Source of the DNA: Nemania diffusa
Lineage: Eukaryota; Ascomycota; Sordariomycetes; Xylariales; Xylariaceae
NCBI GenBank assembly: GCA_038501195.1
Contig: JBBPUQ010000003.1
Span: 4,060,501-4,124,500 of the forward strand
Reading direction: 5' to 3'
DNA: 64,000 nucleotides
This document shows, piece after piece, positions 23,895-36,324 of this stretch (the first letter of the stretch is position 1; the number at the start of each line of letters is the position of its first letter). Below the pieces are notes generated by a model, which was not told where the DNA came from, did no database searches, and was given only the letters and a program-made list of their open reading frames with translations. The position numbers were made by a program, and so were the translations under genes.

Positions 23895-26610
23895 ATGACG
23901 GAACCAATCGAGCTCGGCCTTGTCAGCGAGTCAAGGCTCGAACCCGGCCTACATGAAGGGATAGTGACATATAATCCTACCATCGAGCTCTTCGCGGGCG
24001 CTGCAGGCCCTACCACGCTTCAGATATGGCGCAGCAATAATCAGATCGTCGCCAAAAACAGCCAGCGCGGGGAGCAGGCATCTGTGCAGGCCGTCCGTTG
24101 GAAACCCGACGGTGAGACGCGTCGAGAGCCGCAGAGCATAATCCTTGAGCTAACGTGTGCTAGGCCAGTTTCTCGCCGTAGGTTGGAGCGATGGGGTCGT
24201 GCGCTTGATGGGGCTGGAGACCAGCAAAGCCGTCCATCAGATGACCATAGGCGAGGCTGGGAAATCGACCATCACCAGCATCGGCTGGGCGCAGAATTTG
24301 GCTGGCAAGCGCCCAGTTTCGACTGCCCAGTCTTCCATTAGGACATGGGAGCAGCTCGCATCAGAGGGGCTCGACCTAAACAAGAAGAAACATGCTGCGG
24401 ACCTACCGCGCGAGCTTACGTTCCTTGAAATCGAGACCGCTCTACCTAAGCTCAGTCCGCTGCCCGCTTCAGGGGGTTCAGGGTTAGTTTAGCATGACCT
24501 TTGTTTCTCATCGTAGAAACCTAACCTTCGCTTAGGGATGACACGTTCGTATTCACGACAAGAGCGTCGCTAGAATTTCTATTCCGCCCGTTCTCCCAAA
24601 ATGACAGCGATAAAGTCGATGTTATGATTGTGGGCACAGACGACGGCCAGATTCATATCAGTATCTACGATTCCTTCGTTATTGGCAGTTTCCATTACTC
24701 ATTGCCGCCATCACTGGGAAACCAGACCGGGTTGCAGCTTTGTGGAAGTGCCTCCCATCTAGAGCTTTCGACGCATACCCTCGTCTTCAAGCCATCCACG
24801 GGAGACAAGACTAAAACTCTCTACCTTGTGCCAATAGATCTAAGCTTTATTCACTCCTCGCCAGAGAATTTATCCCTGTTGGCTTCCAAAACCACCACCT
24901 TGCAAAAGTTATTGAGGTATGTCAATCAGGTGCAATATCACATGCTACATGAGTGGCAGTCAACTCGAGAGCTGCCTAGTCGCTTTCTGAGTAGCATAAA
25001 CGAGACATTGCGGGAGGCTGGAACCTACGGTGAGATGAATATTGGCCAAGCAATGTACCATTCTGTTGTTACGGGCCATACGTTCCCAGAAGTTAAAGAA
25101 TGGCTAGTTGATCAGCTAGCGGAGCGAGTACGTCTGCTCCCCACTCACTGCTTCAGTCGGTAACTAACCAGTGTTTAGGGGCATAAGAGATGGGATAAAG
25201 CAGTTGTGACAGGTCTACAGGCGCTTCGGTCTCTGGTGCATGAAAACTTCCTTCCCGCCCTTGAGCGCATCAGCATCATCCTTAGTCGTTTGCTTGGTAT
25301 TGCCAGATTCCACGAATCCAAGGCGGAGATTGGGTTCACTAGCGCACAGATTATGAAAGTTATGGACATCGTGTCGTGCTTAATGATGGTCGGAAATAAG
25401 ATCCTTCTCTTCGTAATGGAGGAGCTGGAGCTATTCCATGCATTCTCGATATGGCTACGCAATGAGATTGATCGTCTAGCATCCTCGTCCCTCACGGATG
25501 ACCTTACCGAGAAAGAGGCTTCTATGGAACACGGCAAGATTCTGGCTTATATCCAACAGTACATGCCGGCGAGCCCCCTGAGATACTATTTGAGTACCGT
25601 CACGACAGAAGACGCCGAACGAGATCGCAAACTAGCTGACGGCGGCAGCTCTCTTCTAGAGCTGTTGGGGAAGCAGATTAGGAAACAAGAGTCTGGCCAA
25701 ACGGACGCAAGCTCGTATCCCCAAGTGGAATTTCTATGCAAATATCTAGACAGCCAGGCCAATTATGTCCTTGGAGGGATCGCAGAAGCTGAGCGGAGGA
25801 GTGTCCGCTTCGGACAACTTACAAAGATCGTGTTAGATTCCAATGTATCGCGCTTTGATGTTCGCCTAACCGCCACGAAAATAGGGGTAAGATAGATCTT
25901 CCCATCTCCCTAAGTCTTTAGACTGATCTGCCACATAGGAAACCTGGGAGGGCGTGACACACGCAGCCCTAATTACTGAAGGCGATGATTCCCAAGGTGA
26001 ATATTCACTCAATTCAAGACCCTATCATTCTTGGAGCTAATAGTGAATATAGTCTACATCTTCCGAACTTCGACGACAATCACAAACGGGATTAGCAGCT
26101 CTGTCACAGCTGAACTATCACGCATAATTCTCGGCGACGGCAAAATCCTTGATTTGAAGTTTTTCTACGATGATAGTTTACTCGTTCTCTGGATGCCCAA
26201 AGGTGTGTGCATAGCATAGCCAACCCCCCTGAATTATTTTATGAAGATAATCGCTGGTGAGCCATTAACTAAGCAAATCGCCAGACCCGGACTCGCCTCT
26301 TCGGCTCATAAGAATCCCGCACAAGTCCGATGACCTCGGCTATCAACCATACACAGCCGGAAGCCAGATCGCCCCCCACGAGCTCACCAACGAGCAAGTT
26401 GCCACTGTATTCCTGAATATGATCGTGCCTTGCCAGGCGGATTTCGTACCCGCGCAGATAGAATTGAAAGAGGCCAGCGCGGAGCGCGGGAAGCTGCCGC
26501 CTAGGGTGTGCTTACTAGGCAATGATATGCAGACGTACAAGGTGTTTGCTTTGCCTGAAGATGCGTTTGAGGAGACTCTGAAGAGTAGACGGCAAAACTC
26601 TGGGTCATAA
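23895..26610 (+). CDS. APC4: Anaphase-promoting complex subunit 4
   Basis: APC4 is a scaffold subunit of the APC/C ubiquitin ligase that drives anaphase and mitotic exit in the nucleus. Seven exons (23895-24111, 24164-24482, 24536-25127, 25179-25886, 25939-25996, 26053-26202, 26285-26610) join in frame to 789 residues through introns of 51-82 nt. The N-terminus is WD40-like (TIELFAGAAGPTTLQIWRSN, SVQAVRWKPDGQFLAVGWSDGVVRLM). The middle helical APC4 block includes LQKLLRYVNQVQYHMLHEWQ, AMYHSVVTGHTFPEVKEWLVDQL, RWDKAVVTGLQALRSLVHENFLPALERI and HAFSIWLRNEIDRLA. A second beta-rich part ends the protein. The last exons (58 and 150 nt) were placed by splice signals and frame; earlier ones are firmer. 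Confidence 0.92.
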
Positions 26611-26963
26611 TAAGGTTAACCGATTACGTCCAAGATCATATAGATGGTTAGAGCTAGGCCTGTAAACTGCCTATAATAATGCCATGGGCTTTAAGTGATA
26701 ATATTCGGAAGCTAGATTCCACGAATGATTCTGAGTTGCTTATTTACTGGCCTTGTATGATCCTAAAGGTTACTGCCAGAGGCGGTAGAAACAAGCCTAG
26801 TCGTTAACAGTACGCTCTGCCCCCTCTCGTCCTATACCCGCGTCTAGTTCTTTGCTCCATTGGCAATATGTCCACAGTATATCATTAATCCATAACGTCT
26901 CTACATCTCCACATACCGGTTTCCTGAAACTGACTGGCCGACCATCTCGCTAGCAATTCACCA
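26611..26963. other. Convergent spacer APC4 / acyl-CoA synthetase
   Basis: 353 bp between two gene 3' ends. No motif or frame stands out; it probably contains both polyadenylation regions. Confidence 0.5.
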
Positions 26964-29235
26964 TTAGACCTTCTTCCCCTTCTTCGCCCACTCCCTGAGG
27001 ACGTTTTTCTGGATCTTCCCGGTGCTCGTCTTGGGCAGCTCGTCGACGATCTCTACCTCCTTCGGGACCATGAACCGCGGGATGGCGCTCTGGTTCCTGG
27101 CCCAGTCGATGACGGCCTCGGGGGCTAGGGTGGCGGGTTGGCCGTCTCTCACTTTCAGAGTGAGGTAGGCCTTGACGCGCTCGCCCCACTGCTCGTCCGG
27201 TACGGCGACCACGCCCGCCTCGAGGACGTCCGGGTGTTGCACGAGCATGCTCTCTAGGGCCACCGAGCTGATGTTCTCGCCTCCTGGGTGGATTCCGCAA
27301 CGTTAGCTAATATCGTCTATAGTGAGTACTTCCGAGAGGATGGCTAGACCAAGGCTCGCCTGCATGAAATCTAACTGAAAGAGCTACAGATTCATAAATC
27401 CAAGGTAAATAACAGGGCTTTCAAGAACAGGGACACAGCTGTAGAGAGAGAGAGAGAGAGGACTCACCGCTGATGATAATATCCTTGGCGCGGTCCTGGA
27501 TCTGCGCGCTGCCGTCGGGGTGCAGGACGGCGAGGTCGCCGGAGTGCAGGGCGCCGCCGGCGAAGAGCTTGCGCGTGGCCTCGGGGTCGCGGTAGTAGCC
27601 CTTGGCGCAGATGTTGCCGTAGAAGACGATCTCGCCGACCTCCTTGCCGTCGCGCGCGACGTCCACCAGGATGCCCTGCTCGGCGGGGCCGGGCTGCACG
27701 ACGCGGATGGGCAGGCTCGTCACGAAGCCGTGGCCCTGCCGCGCCATCTGCGCGTACCGCTCCGCCGGCGAGAGCTCCTCCCACGTCGGCATGTGGTAGC
27801 CCTTCGTGATGGGGCCGTATGTCTCTGTCATGCCGTACACGTGGACGGGGTACAGGTTTAGGTTCATCTGTTTTTATTGTCAGTTTTTCTATGCCCGTTG
27901 GAATGATGTATAGATAGAACCCTTGGGAAGTTTGAAAATAAGACATACCATTTGCTCGAATAGATGGCCTGTTGGCGGGCTCGCTGCTACTGTGACGCGG
28001 ACTGGGTTGGGGAGCTTTTCCGCCTCCTTCGCGGCGCATAGCAGCGTGTTAACCGTTGGGGCTGCGTTGAAATGTGTTATACCCTCTTCCTTGAGGAGCT
28101 TCCATATTAATGGGTAGTCGACCTTCCTTAGACAATAGTGCGTGCCTCTGACGGCGGTTACCGCCCACCTAAATGGTGTTAGCCGCCACGTCTACACTTG
28201 GATATGATCCGCGGCGTGTCACTCACGGGAATGTCCAGCCAACAGCATGAAACCTGAAGCCATATCAGTTAGCCTAGGAACCTATCCGTGCAACGTTGCG
28301 CTCACATCGGCAGTGTCCACAGGTATTTGCATCTCCCTTGGTGAAAATTTAGGCCAGACTCGATGACGTTACCGAGTGCGGCCAGATACGCGCCTCTGTG
28401 GGTGTAGACACAGCCTTTCGGCCTCGAAGTCGTTCCGGATGTGAAAGGTATCGCAATCATCTCATCTTCCCCTTCGCAATCTGGGAGCCCAGGCCAACCC
28501 TTCGTTTCTTGCGTCTTCTCATACTGCAGCCCCTCTATAATTGCCTCATCAAAAGGACCAGCATGTGGGCCTTTGGTTGCATCGGTATCCTAAAACGTGT
28601 AATTAGTAATGAAATCCGAATTGGATTCAGCCTCACTCTAAGACACTTACAAGATCGACAATAAAACGGACATTCGGGTGGCTCTTCTTGAAATCATCGA
28701 GAAGTGACAAATACTCCTGGTCGACGATGATAGAATCCACGCCCGCAAAGTCGAAGATATAAGTAACATCATCCGGTTTGAGTCTACATCGCATACGACA
28801 TTTAGCTAGCTTCCTCTCATCTCACTCATTGTGGCACTATCCTCCTGCCGTTACTCCTCAAGTCCTCACTGACCTATAATTCACAGGCACGAGCACAGCA
28901 CCCGCGGCAATGATGCCGAAGATGGACTCTAGAAACGCCGGCGTGTTCGAGGCTAAGACACCCACGCGCTTCAAGCCATGTTTGAGCAAGAAATACGCCA
29001 ACCCCCGCGCCCGTTCCGCGAACTCGCCGTACGAGCGCCGCAGGACCTTCCCATTGGCCGTGACGTGGTAGATGGCGTCGGCGTTGGGCTCAATGGCCGC
29101 AGCGCGCTCGAGGAAAAAAGTGGGCGACAGCTCGTGCAAATGGTGCGTGTGGTCGAATCCGGCGGGCGACTTACTACCGCCGCCGCCGCCGAGGTGGCCG
29201 AGGATGTTTCTTAGGCGCGAAGTCGCTCCAGACAT
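26964..29235 (-). CDS. AMP-dependent acyl-CoA synthetase/ligase
   Basis: Enzymes of this family activate a carboxylic acid with ATP and join it to CoA. Seven exons (29235-28874, 28783-28651, 28589-28306, 28253-28227, 28168-27949, 27867-27468, 27283-26964) give 581 residues. The ATP-binding loop is FTSGTTSRPKG at about 214-224. Further motifs are YGMTETYG, SGDLAVLHPDG, DRAKDIIISGGENIS and the C-terminal catalytic lysine in TSTGKIQKN (about residue 565). The N-terminus has a Gly run from a CCG repeat and no clear targeting signal. The C-terminus (KKV) is not a standard peroxisomal signal. The substrate cannot be read from sequence; medium-chain or aromatic acids are possible. One internal exon is only 27 nt. 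Confidence 0.92.
27443..27461. repeat. (GA)n microsatellite in an intron
   Basis: A pure AG dinucleotide run of about 19 bp sits a few bases inside the last intron of the acyl-CoA synthetase gene, next to its donor site (GTGAGT on the minus strand). Confidence 0.9.
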
Positions 29236-30518
29236 TGTCAGTTATTAATAAGGGCTTTCGAGGTTGAACACACTCTGCTGCAAATTGCGACCTCCGTCAC
29301 CTATACACCCACTACGCTACAGCACGTCTAGAATGGAAATGGCTAGGAGAGGGATGGGAAATATATATATTCTCCGGACGGTCCACGGCGTGAGATAAGG
29401 TTGCACTCGGCCTCGACGGACAAATAAGAAACAGGCGGGTAGACGGAAGGCCGGCTGGAAACAAACTGGGTGACGGATGAGAGCTCGGTTTACACGGTTG
29501 CTTGTGGGGGGTTGGGGAAAGCTACCTAGTGTACCTATACCCGGGGTAGTATCCGGGGTAGCGTATAGGACCCTTGGAAGGGAGGCGGGAGCTGAAAGAG
29601 GTTCCGCGGCACGTTGCCGCTTTTGTATAAGATTTATTTTCTTGGCTCGACTGGAAGCCTACTATCTACTAAGTAGTAGGTATCCACAGACTACAGTAGA
29701 TAACTACGATATTGTGTTCGTAGCATTAATTATCGTATCGTTACAAGGTCGAGCAATTCGTAAATTAAGTAGAAACTCGATTTACCTACTCTGGCGATTT
29801 GGAAACTATTGCATTAGACCTAGACCGACTGGGTCTGGCCTCGAAACAACTCAGTGTAGGCTTTCGGCGGCTAAGTTGACGATTAGGAAGGAGATTCGCC
29901 GGCTTGTTCAAATCCTAGTAATGTCGCACGGTCTATACGTAAGTGCAGGGGCAAAAGCAATGTACAGCAATGGGAATCGGGAACCTCCGATTATAAGAGG
30001 AGGTAGTCGGAGATTATAGCATCTACGGAAAGCACTCGGTATGACCGAACAGGGTAGCAAAATTAGGGAGGACGGCTATATCACTGAGTAGAATATATTG
30101 GAAGAAAGTATCCTTGGACGAGGTCGAACAACTGGATGTCAATGTCTACGCCAAGCTCTCAGGTATTATCCAAGACATAGAGCTGTATGCTACGGTACTG
30201 AGACATAGTATTGGACTTCCCTCAATGAATACAAAAAAAAACCATTAAGCGCCACACTGTCTCCGGCTGAATAAAACCCTACTATTGGTGTATTTAACAT
30301 GCTGCTAGCATTAGTATGAAGCATGGCATAGTTGAGATCCGACGTAGAGGACATACCTGGCTATCGGTGATGTCTAAACTTGGGACTTCGGATTTAGATA
30401 TCTCCGTTTATAGATCAGATGGTTTCTCCGAGTTGAGGGCATGAAGCACGGGGTATCTCTAGAAGGAAAAGTCGGTCGACTCGTCAAGAGAGAGGTGTCC
30501 ATAGAGACGAGACAGCTC
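29236..30518. other. Intergenic region upstream of the acyl-CoA synthetase
   Basis: 1.28 kb between two minus-strand genes. A 180-codon plus-strand frame at 29477-30019 has low-complexity, family-free translation and I do not support it. A run of A (30231-30240) is present. Nothing else is recognised. Confidence 0.45.
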
Positions 30519-31575
30519 TCATCCGTCCTTCTCGAAGTTATCGTTCAAGTACCACACAAAACTCTCACGTATCCTGGACGGGCCCATATTACCAATACCC
30601 TCAAGACCAATACCGCCCCGATTCAACCCCATGAAGGCTCTCCGTAGCCTCTGCAGCTGGGGTAGGCCGACCTTTCTACTGCCGGGGAGATCGACGACTA
30701 GATCCTCTCCTTCCTGCGCACCGCCCCGCGGCATCCTGACCTCGCCCCCGCCCTCGTCGCTCTGCTGTTCCAGTATGCGCTTGACGATATCCTGCGTCTC
30801 GCGATCGAGGACGTACAAGTAATCGCCGTCGGCGTCGCGACTCCGCTGCACAGTCGCCTGGTTCGGCTTGACGACCTTGCGCGTCTCCCCCGCGACGGCC
30901 TCCCACAGATCATCGAACACGCGCCTGCTCTGCTCCTCGCCGTCCTCCCATATGAGCGTGAACAGCGGGCTGTCCCACCTGGTCATCGGGTTCGGCTCCT
31001 CGTAGCGGAACACGAGGTTCTCCCAGTTCGCGGGCTCGTACGCGCCCTCGGCCTCGTCTGCGCCGCCGCCGCCGCCGCTGGCAGTGTCTCTGCTCAGCCG
31101 CGCCTCGTTGACCTCGCGGGACCGGTCGCGCGAGCACCCGATCTGCAGGACGCAGCTGGGCGTGCGCACGGCCTTGGCCTCGCAGTGGAGCTGGTACCGC
31201 CACCCCTTGATGTAGTTCAGCCCGTCGAGCACGACGATGTCCCGGTCGCTCAGCACGCGCTTCACGGCGCCGTAGATGGCCGCGCGCGCGTCCTTCTCGG
31301 AGGCGTTCGCGGACCGGGTGTGGGCCGGCAGGGCGGATAGGTCGTATACGGAGCGGGATATGGAGAGGGTCTGGTCGGAGATTAGATGTAGGCGGTACTT
31401 GGGCGTTGCGCCGCTCGGCGTCGCAGTTTTTATGCGCTCGGAAAGGTAGGTGTGTAACTGGTTGGCGCGCGTAGACTTGCCCGACGTGGGGAAGCCGGTG
31501 ACTATGATGAGCTTTTAAGGAGTTAGTAGCGATTTATCCATTGTGGCTCTATGCAAAGGGTCATCATACCGGCAT
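30519..31575 (-). CDS. KTI12: KTI12, Elongator-associated P-loop protein
   Basis: Kti12 is a P-loop ATPase that binds tRNA and works with the Elongator complex in wobble-uridine modification. Exon 1 is six bases (31575-31570, M-P), followed by a 58-nt intron (donor GTATGA, branch CTAAC, acceptor AAAAG) and exon 2 (31511-30519), for 332 residues. The start reads MPLIIVTGFPTSGKSTRANQ, giving a clear Walker A motif. Then come HLISDQTLSISRSVYDLS, SEKDARAAIYGAVKRVLSDRDIVVLDGLNYIKGWRYQLHCEAK (the conserved D-x-x-N-Y-I-K-G block) and the C-terminal LRRAFMGLNR. Length matches fungal orthologues. Without the 6-nt exon the Walker motif lacks a start codon, which supports the model. Confidence 0.95.
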
Positions 31576-32016
31576 GGCTGAGATCTAATACCCTCTGCAG
31601 CTATGTTAAGAGGAAGAGAAAATACTAGACTTGTAAGTTTCAAAGGTAAAAAGTAGAAAGATATAATAATTAGGTACCTAGGTACCTATTGGATGTTCGG
31701 TATCACAAGCTATAAACATTCTATCTACCCCACCATACCATCAATCAACCAATAAAGTACCTATAAGACAGAGATGTCCCGTTTACCCCGCCAAACTTTT
31801 TCTATGTACCCAGTCTAAGTATTCCTCCCGCTATCAATCTACTTACTACCCGCTACCCGGATCACACCCTTACATAATTTCAAGTACATCTATAATATTT
31901 ATGCAACTCCTATAAGCAAGAATTAGGCAATTGGGTATCCAACGCATTCATAATGCCACAGCGCTCCGGCCATGTGCCGCACCCCCTCACTGAACTCCTG
32001 AAGCAAATGCTAGGTA
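31576..32016. other. Spacer with a perfect TAGGTACCTAGGTACCTA palindrome
   Basis: 441 bp between two minus-strand genes. At 31671-31688 lies TAGGTACCTAGGTACCTA, its own reverse complement. Otherwise the spacer is AT-rich and featureless. Confidence 0.6.
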
Positions 32017-32892
32017 TTATACGCTAGACGCGTCATAAAGCCGGCCGCTGTTCCTGTTCTGCATCTCATAGCCACCGTACCGGCCCTTGACGCGCTTGAC
32101 CCAGAGCCCGAAGAAGCTCGGCTCAGAGGAGCCCGGATCGGTATTCTTCGGCTGGATCTGGAGCGTCAGGCCGATAGCCTCCACAATAAACATGATGATG
32201 AGCTCCTCGATGACGGCGGTGCCTAGGAAGACGTTCACGGAGCCCGTCAGCGTGCTGAAGGCCGAGTGCGGGTTGTACGTGCCGATGGCCGTGTAGAGCA
32301 CGCGCACGAAGAAGAAGGGCAGCGAGAGCGCCACGGCGAGCACGAGGCGCTTCTCGCCGGGCTCGGCCGACGACACGTGGAGCCCCGCCACGGCGGTCGC
32401 GATGACGAGCAGCGCGAAGCCCGCGATCGTGAGCCCGACGCCGGCCTGCGCCAGCGGCGAGACGTTGTAGACGCCCGTGTCCGCGTACGTGCTGCTCGCC
32501 TCGGTGCCGCCGACGATGGCGAGGATGACGCCCACGAGCACGAGCAGCTGCGCGTAGAAGAGCACGCGCGGGTTGATGACGGGGCTGCGCGCCTTCGAGA
32601 TGCTCTTGAGCGCGCGGGCGATGAGCCCGAGGAGCGTCACCGTGAGGTTCGACAGCCCGATGCTCTGCAGCGTCAGCGCCCCAAAGTACAGGCTAAGGTT
32701 CGTCGGGTTGGCGGCCGTCGCGAGCTGCAGCGAGGCGCCCAGGAGCCGCGCGATGGAAAAGATGACGAGGAAAAGCCATCCTGCTCTATGCCCCCAGCTG
32801 TGACGATTGCAAAGGATGATGGCGACGACGAGATACGGGACGAAAAAAACGATCTGGGCGATGGAGATGTTGTTACGTTCGGTGAGTTCCAT
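32017..32892 (-). CDS. Seven-span fungal membrane protein (DUF7702-like)
   Basis: A single-exon gene of 291 residues. About seven hydrophobic spans are visible: IAQIVFFVPYLVVAIILC, GWLFLVIFSIARLLGASL, TLQSIGLSNLTVTLLGLIA, VLFYAQLLVLVGVILAIVGG, AGVGLTIAGFALLVIATAVAG, LVLAVALSLPFFFVRVLY and VNVFLGTAVIEELIIMFIVE. The RHSWG and SIARLLGASLQLA segments and the short acidic extracellular start resemble the widespread fungal membrane family now labelled DUF7702 (from memory). Its function is unknown; the topology is receptor-like. Codon use is strongly GC-ending. The C-tail is polar. Confidence 0.88.
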   Translation of the reverse strand: MELTERNNISIAQIVFFVPYLVVAIILCNRHSWGHRAGWLFLVIFSIARLLGASLQLATAANPTNLSLYFGALTLQSIGLSNLTVTLLGLIARALKSISKARSPVINPRVLFYAQLLVLVGVILAIVGGTEASSTYADTGVYNVSPLAQAGVGLTIAGFALLVIATAVAGLHVSSAEPGEKRLVLAVALSLPFFFVRVLYTAIGTYNPHSAFSTLTGSVNVFLGTAVIEELIIMFIVEAIGLTLQIQPKNTDPGSSEPSFFGLWVKRVKGRYGGYEMQNRNSGRLYDASSV

Positions 32893-34418
32893 GTGGACGA
32901 GAGTTGACGGTCTAGAAGAAGAAGAAGTGATATGGGTAGAATATACGCCGATGACTGATGAATGTAGTGTCTAGTAAGCCTAAGATGTCCTCTACAATAT
33001 AGGAGATAAGAGATAATATCTGATGTTGCTGTGATGGAGGAACTATTATGCCGGTGGTGTCGATGTCGATGAAGTATTGTTCCGATTACAAAGTCAAGCC
33101 TACCCGACTGATGTCTTATATAAATCACGAACCTACCAATTTCCAACTATAAAAAAGACCCCCGCCAGAGTCCTGCTTGTCGTGAGGCATTGTCAGGATC
33201 GCTTAGCGGCGCATTATGACACTACAGCTGGTTTCCGGCGCAAAATGAGGTATTCCAATGAGATACAGTACCGGGACCCTAGGACCCCGGAAAAGGCATC
33301 TTGGCGAATGCGAAAGCGAAGTTGGGTTTGTTGACGGCCTGTCATTGGACGCTGAAATTAAGCTGACATGCCAAGCCTCAATTACCTAAGTAGCTACCTA
33401 AGCTTTTTCCAAGCTTCCTAGCGACTATAACTTACAGGGGTAAATGCGGGTGTGGTAACACGGGATTTAGTATACATAGACTGGGATCCTACGTATCTGC
33501 CTACATACCTATGCACGCTGACTAGGGTAATTCAATCGCATTCGCATTCATGTTCTCTACCTAGGGCCTAGCTAGTATCTTTCTTTGTTTTCTCTTAGGA
33601 GGCCTCGGGGGCCCGTCAGGCAGCAAGAATAGACTCGGAGAATTGTCCTTTATGTGGGTATCGTTGGGCTGGCTGTGTAAGACGCCCACGTACTACGGAT
33701 ATGATTATCCACGTTTGGTCGAGAGTCATCTTATTCTAATACTAAGAAACATACTTATCTACGCATAAATGTATGCCCTGATCCTTAACAGAACTTGATA
33801 AAACAGGCTATGCCCAAATAGAAAGAAAATAGACTAAGCATAAAAAATAGAGAGATATGAACTATCTGGCCTACCTAGAGACAATACCGAACACTGAAGC
33901 AAAGCCATACAGAATACTGCGACGTCAAATATCCATTAGATACTCACCTAACTAGACTAAGGCACTACGCAGTAGCGTAGCAGGGCTTAGCAGACTAGCT
34001 GAGCGAGGTTTGGTCCGTGAGGCTATTGATGACGATTAATTAATCTACTAGCTATTATAGAAGAGCCGTGTTAAGCGAAAAGCCATTCTCCCTAAATAAT
34101 TTTTCATTAGCTACCTCCAAAATATTGGCCGGGGTAAACTGAATACAATGTTGTTATATATTTAGGCAGTGTTACACGCAGAAAACACAAGGGCTTACCT
34201 ACTACCAAATCCTATAATAACAGCTATCAGCCAAGCGTTCCTAAACACGACCACAAACATGTTTCGGTTTATAATTAAGACACGGCTTACAGAACTTTGT
34301 GATGTACGTTCTGGCGGGGCATAATGAAACTATAGTCTTACACGTTTAACTACGGCTGAAGAGAGGGGAAGTGGAAAAACTCCAGTGGATATTAAGGGGC
34401 CTCTTCGCTGGCGAACTA
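32893..34418. other. Gene-free region with an AT-rich, decayed stretch
   Basis: 1.53 kb. The part from about 33740 to 34330 is TA-rich with stops in every frame and resembles RIP-mutated relic DNA, but no known element can be identified. CTAAGTAGCTACCTAAG at 33386-33402 is another variant of the dispersed motif. Confidence 0.45.
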
Positions 34419-35601
34419 TTATAGCTCCTCGCGGGCCGGCTTCGAAGGCATCTTGTGCGGTGCTGCCACTACTGGCTGTCTCGCGACCGACATCGCTCCT
34501 TGGAGGAACAACCGGTCAAGCTCCGCCGCAGCCGATTCTTCGTCGGGTTTCAGCCTCAGGAAGAATTGGTTCTGTACTTCTCGATCCCAGACCCAGCGAT
34601 TCGTCCCGTTAGCCTCGACGTGGTTATACCCATACTCATTCCCGAACGTAAACAAATCCCCTAGTCCGTGGATGGCGTACAAAACCGTCAGAGGATCCCA
34701 TGAAGCTCGCGACGTATTGTACGTGTAGTATATGTACGCCATTCGCACCGGGTCTGTCTCGGGTGCTTCAGCCATGAACCGTCTGCCCGACTGCACGTGT
34801 TTTCCGACCTCACCGCCGAGAAAGACCATCCGCCCCTCCCAGTTATTGACAACATGTGCGGAAAGACTTGCATTGGAGCCCCAGAAGTTGTATCCATAGC
34901 CTGAGGGATAATCACCACCCATAATGACTAGCTCTGAGACTTTCTGCGCGACGAGCTCGGGACCAGAAAGCTGGGAATACGAATCCGCAGTCGAGTTCAA
35001 TAGTCCCGAGAGCTTGTCCTCCGGTTTCAGAGAAGTGCGGTAGTAAGGTATGGACGAGCGTAACTCACGTTGTCTAAGAACCCAATCGACGCAATCGTCA
35101 CACTGCCGTCCTCGGCCTCGGCAAGCACCTTTCGGTACAGCGCAACGGGATCCCAGGCCTCCTCGGCATGGCCCCAGGGTAGGCTCCCGCCAGACCAGTG
35201 GTACGCGACCTTGCTCGTGTACTCACCTAGCTCGTAGTGCCAACTATCGAAGAAGGTGTTGTTGGCCAACGGACGGCGGATCCCGATTGGGACCTCGGAA
35301 CGGCCATAATGCGCCAGGATGGCGGATGCCGCAAGCGCCGAGAACGTCGACGGGTAATTGATATTGACGGCTAGCAGATCTACATCCGGCGATGTCGCTG
35401 CGAGAAGCAGGGCAGAGGCATCACTGTTTGCTTATAAGCCACGAATCTAAAATCGGGATGGGGCTTTTGGCTTTCCCCTAGGATCTAGATAAGCGCTTAC
35501 TCGACATCGCTGAAAAGGTCGGTGTCGACGATGAGATTCTTCCCCGCGGCGAGTCCGATGGTGGTACTCGTTATCAAACGAATCGCTGCACGTGGCTTCA
35601 T
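34419..35601 (-). CDS. Inosine-uridine preferring nucleoside hydrolase family protein
   Basis: The family cleaves the N-glycosidic bond of ribonucleosides. Three exons (35601-35501, 35423-35069, 35012-34419) give 349 residues. The metal- and ribose-binding motif is NLIVDTDLFSDVDDASALLLA (residues about 22-42), the DTDxxSDVDD variant common in fungi. It is followed by DVDLLAVNINYPSTFSALAASAIL, GSVTIASIGFLDN, KVSELVIMGGDYP and DPLTVLYAIHG. The N-terminus before the motif is short and only weakly hydrophobic, so secretion is unclear. For the second intron an acceptor six bases earlier (GGAG) would also stay in frame and add two residues; I prefer the CAAG site because it gives LSGLLNS right after FLDN. 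It is divergent from TIP41. Confidence 0.92.
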
Positions 35602-36324
35602 CTTGATCTTACATCGGATATCCTGGCTTGCGTGGTCAACCTTCGGGGAGAATGCATGTTTTTATAACCCTTGTTACACAGCCACGACAGGTTACCAGAT
35701 TCGCTCTCACGCCTAACCAATGAGCGCGCATGAAGGATGACCATGATTAATTAAATTTCCGGTGTAGATAAATACTCAACGGGAAAAGATAAACAGAGAC
35801 GAAATGTCAATTAATTGAAGTGCATGCTAGGATAATACCAAAATTCCCCCTATCATATCCTAGATAGTACCTTTTTCAATAATTTTTTTTTCACGTCGAA
35901 ATTTCAAGTTCTAATTATATCTCTCCACAGGTAATCTTGCATACTTGTTTGTTCTCGGGAAAATTGAGCATGGTAAGCACTGTAAACTACTAGGAAGGTA
36001 GACTACAGAGTACCTACCCAGGTAGATCTACGTTGACAAGCCGGGTTGAGCCCCACTGGTGTTCTCTAGGTACTGTAGAGATGTTGCCCCTCCATACCTC
36101 ACTACAGTACAGCGCCCCGGACCTCTCTAGGATGCTTATCCATCTATCCAGCATCAAGGCCAACTTTTACCTCTCTCTCGGACACGATAACTATAGCAGC
36201 TGTGCTCAGAAAGTATATGACTCCACCTCGAAACCATTGCGCCCAATCCCTCACGAATCCGGCCGAAGCTCACACAACACACCCAACACATACAACCATA
36301 CCTAGCCATACCTACCTCTCCAAC
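35602..36324. other. Divergent intergenic region nucleoside hydrolase / TIP41
   Basis: 723 bp holding both promoters. It has a T8 run at 35884-35892 and an AGTACCTACCCAGGTAG motif at 36009-36025. An in-frame extension upstream of the TIP41 ATG exists (from 36202) but lacks conservation, so it is probably 5' leader. Confidence 0.5.

Noticed and set aside
29477..30019. 180-codon plus-strand frame
   Set aside because: No domain, no codon bias, no splice context and low-similarity composition; long frames of this size arise by chance in such spacers.
32266..32907. 213-codon Arg/Glu-rich plus-strand frame
   Set aside because: Shadow of the GC-rich membrane protein gene on the other strand.
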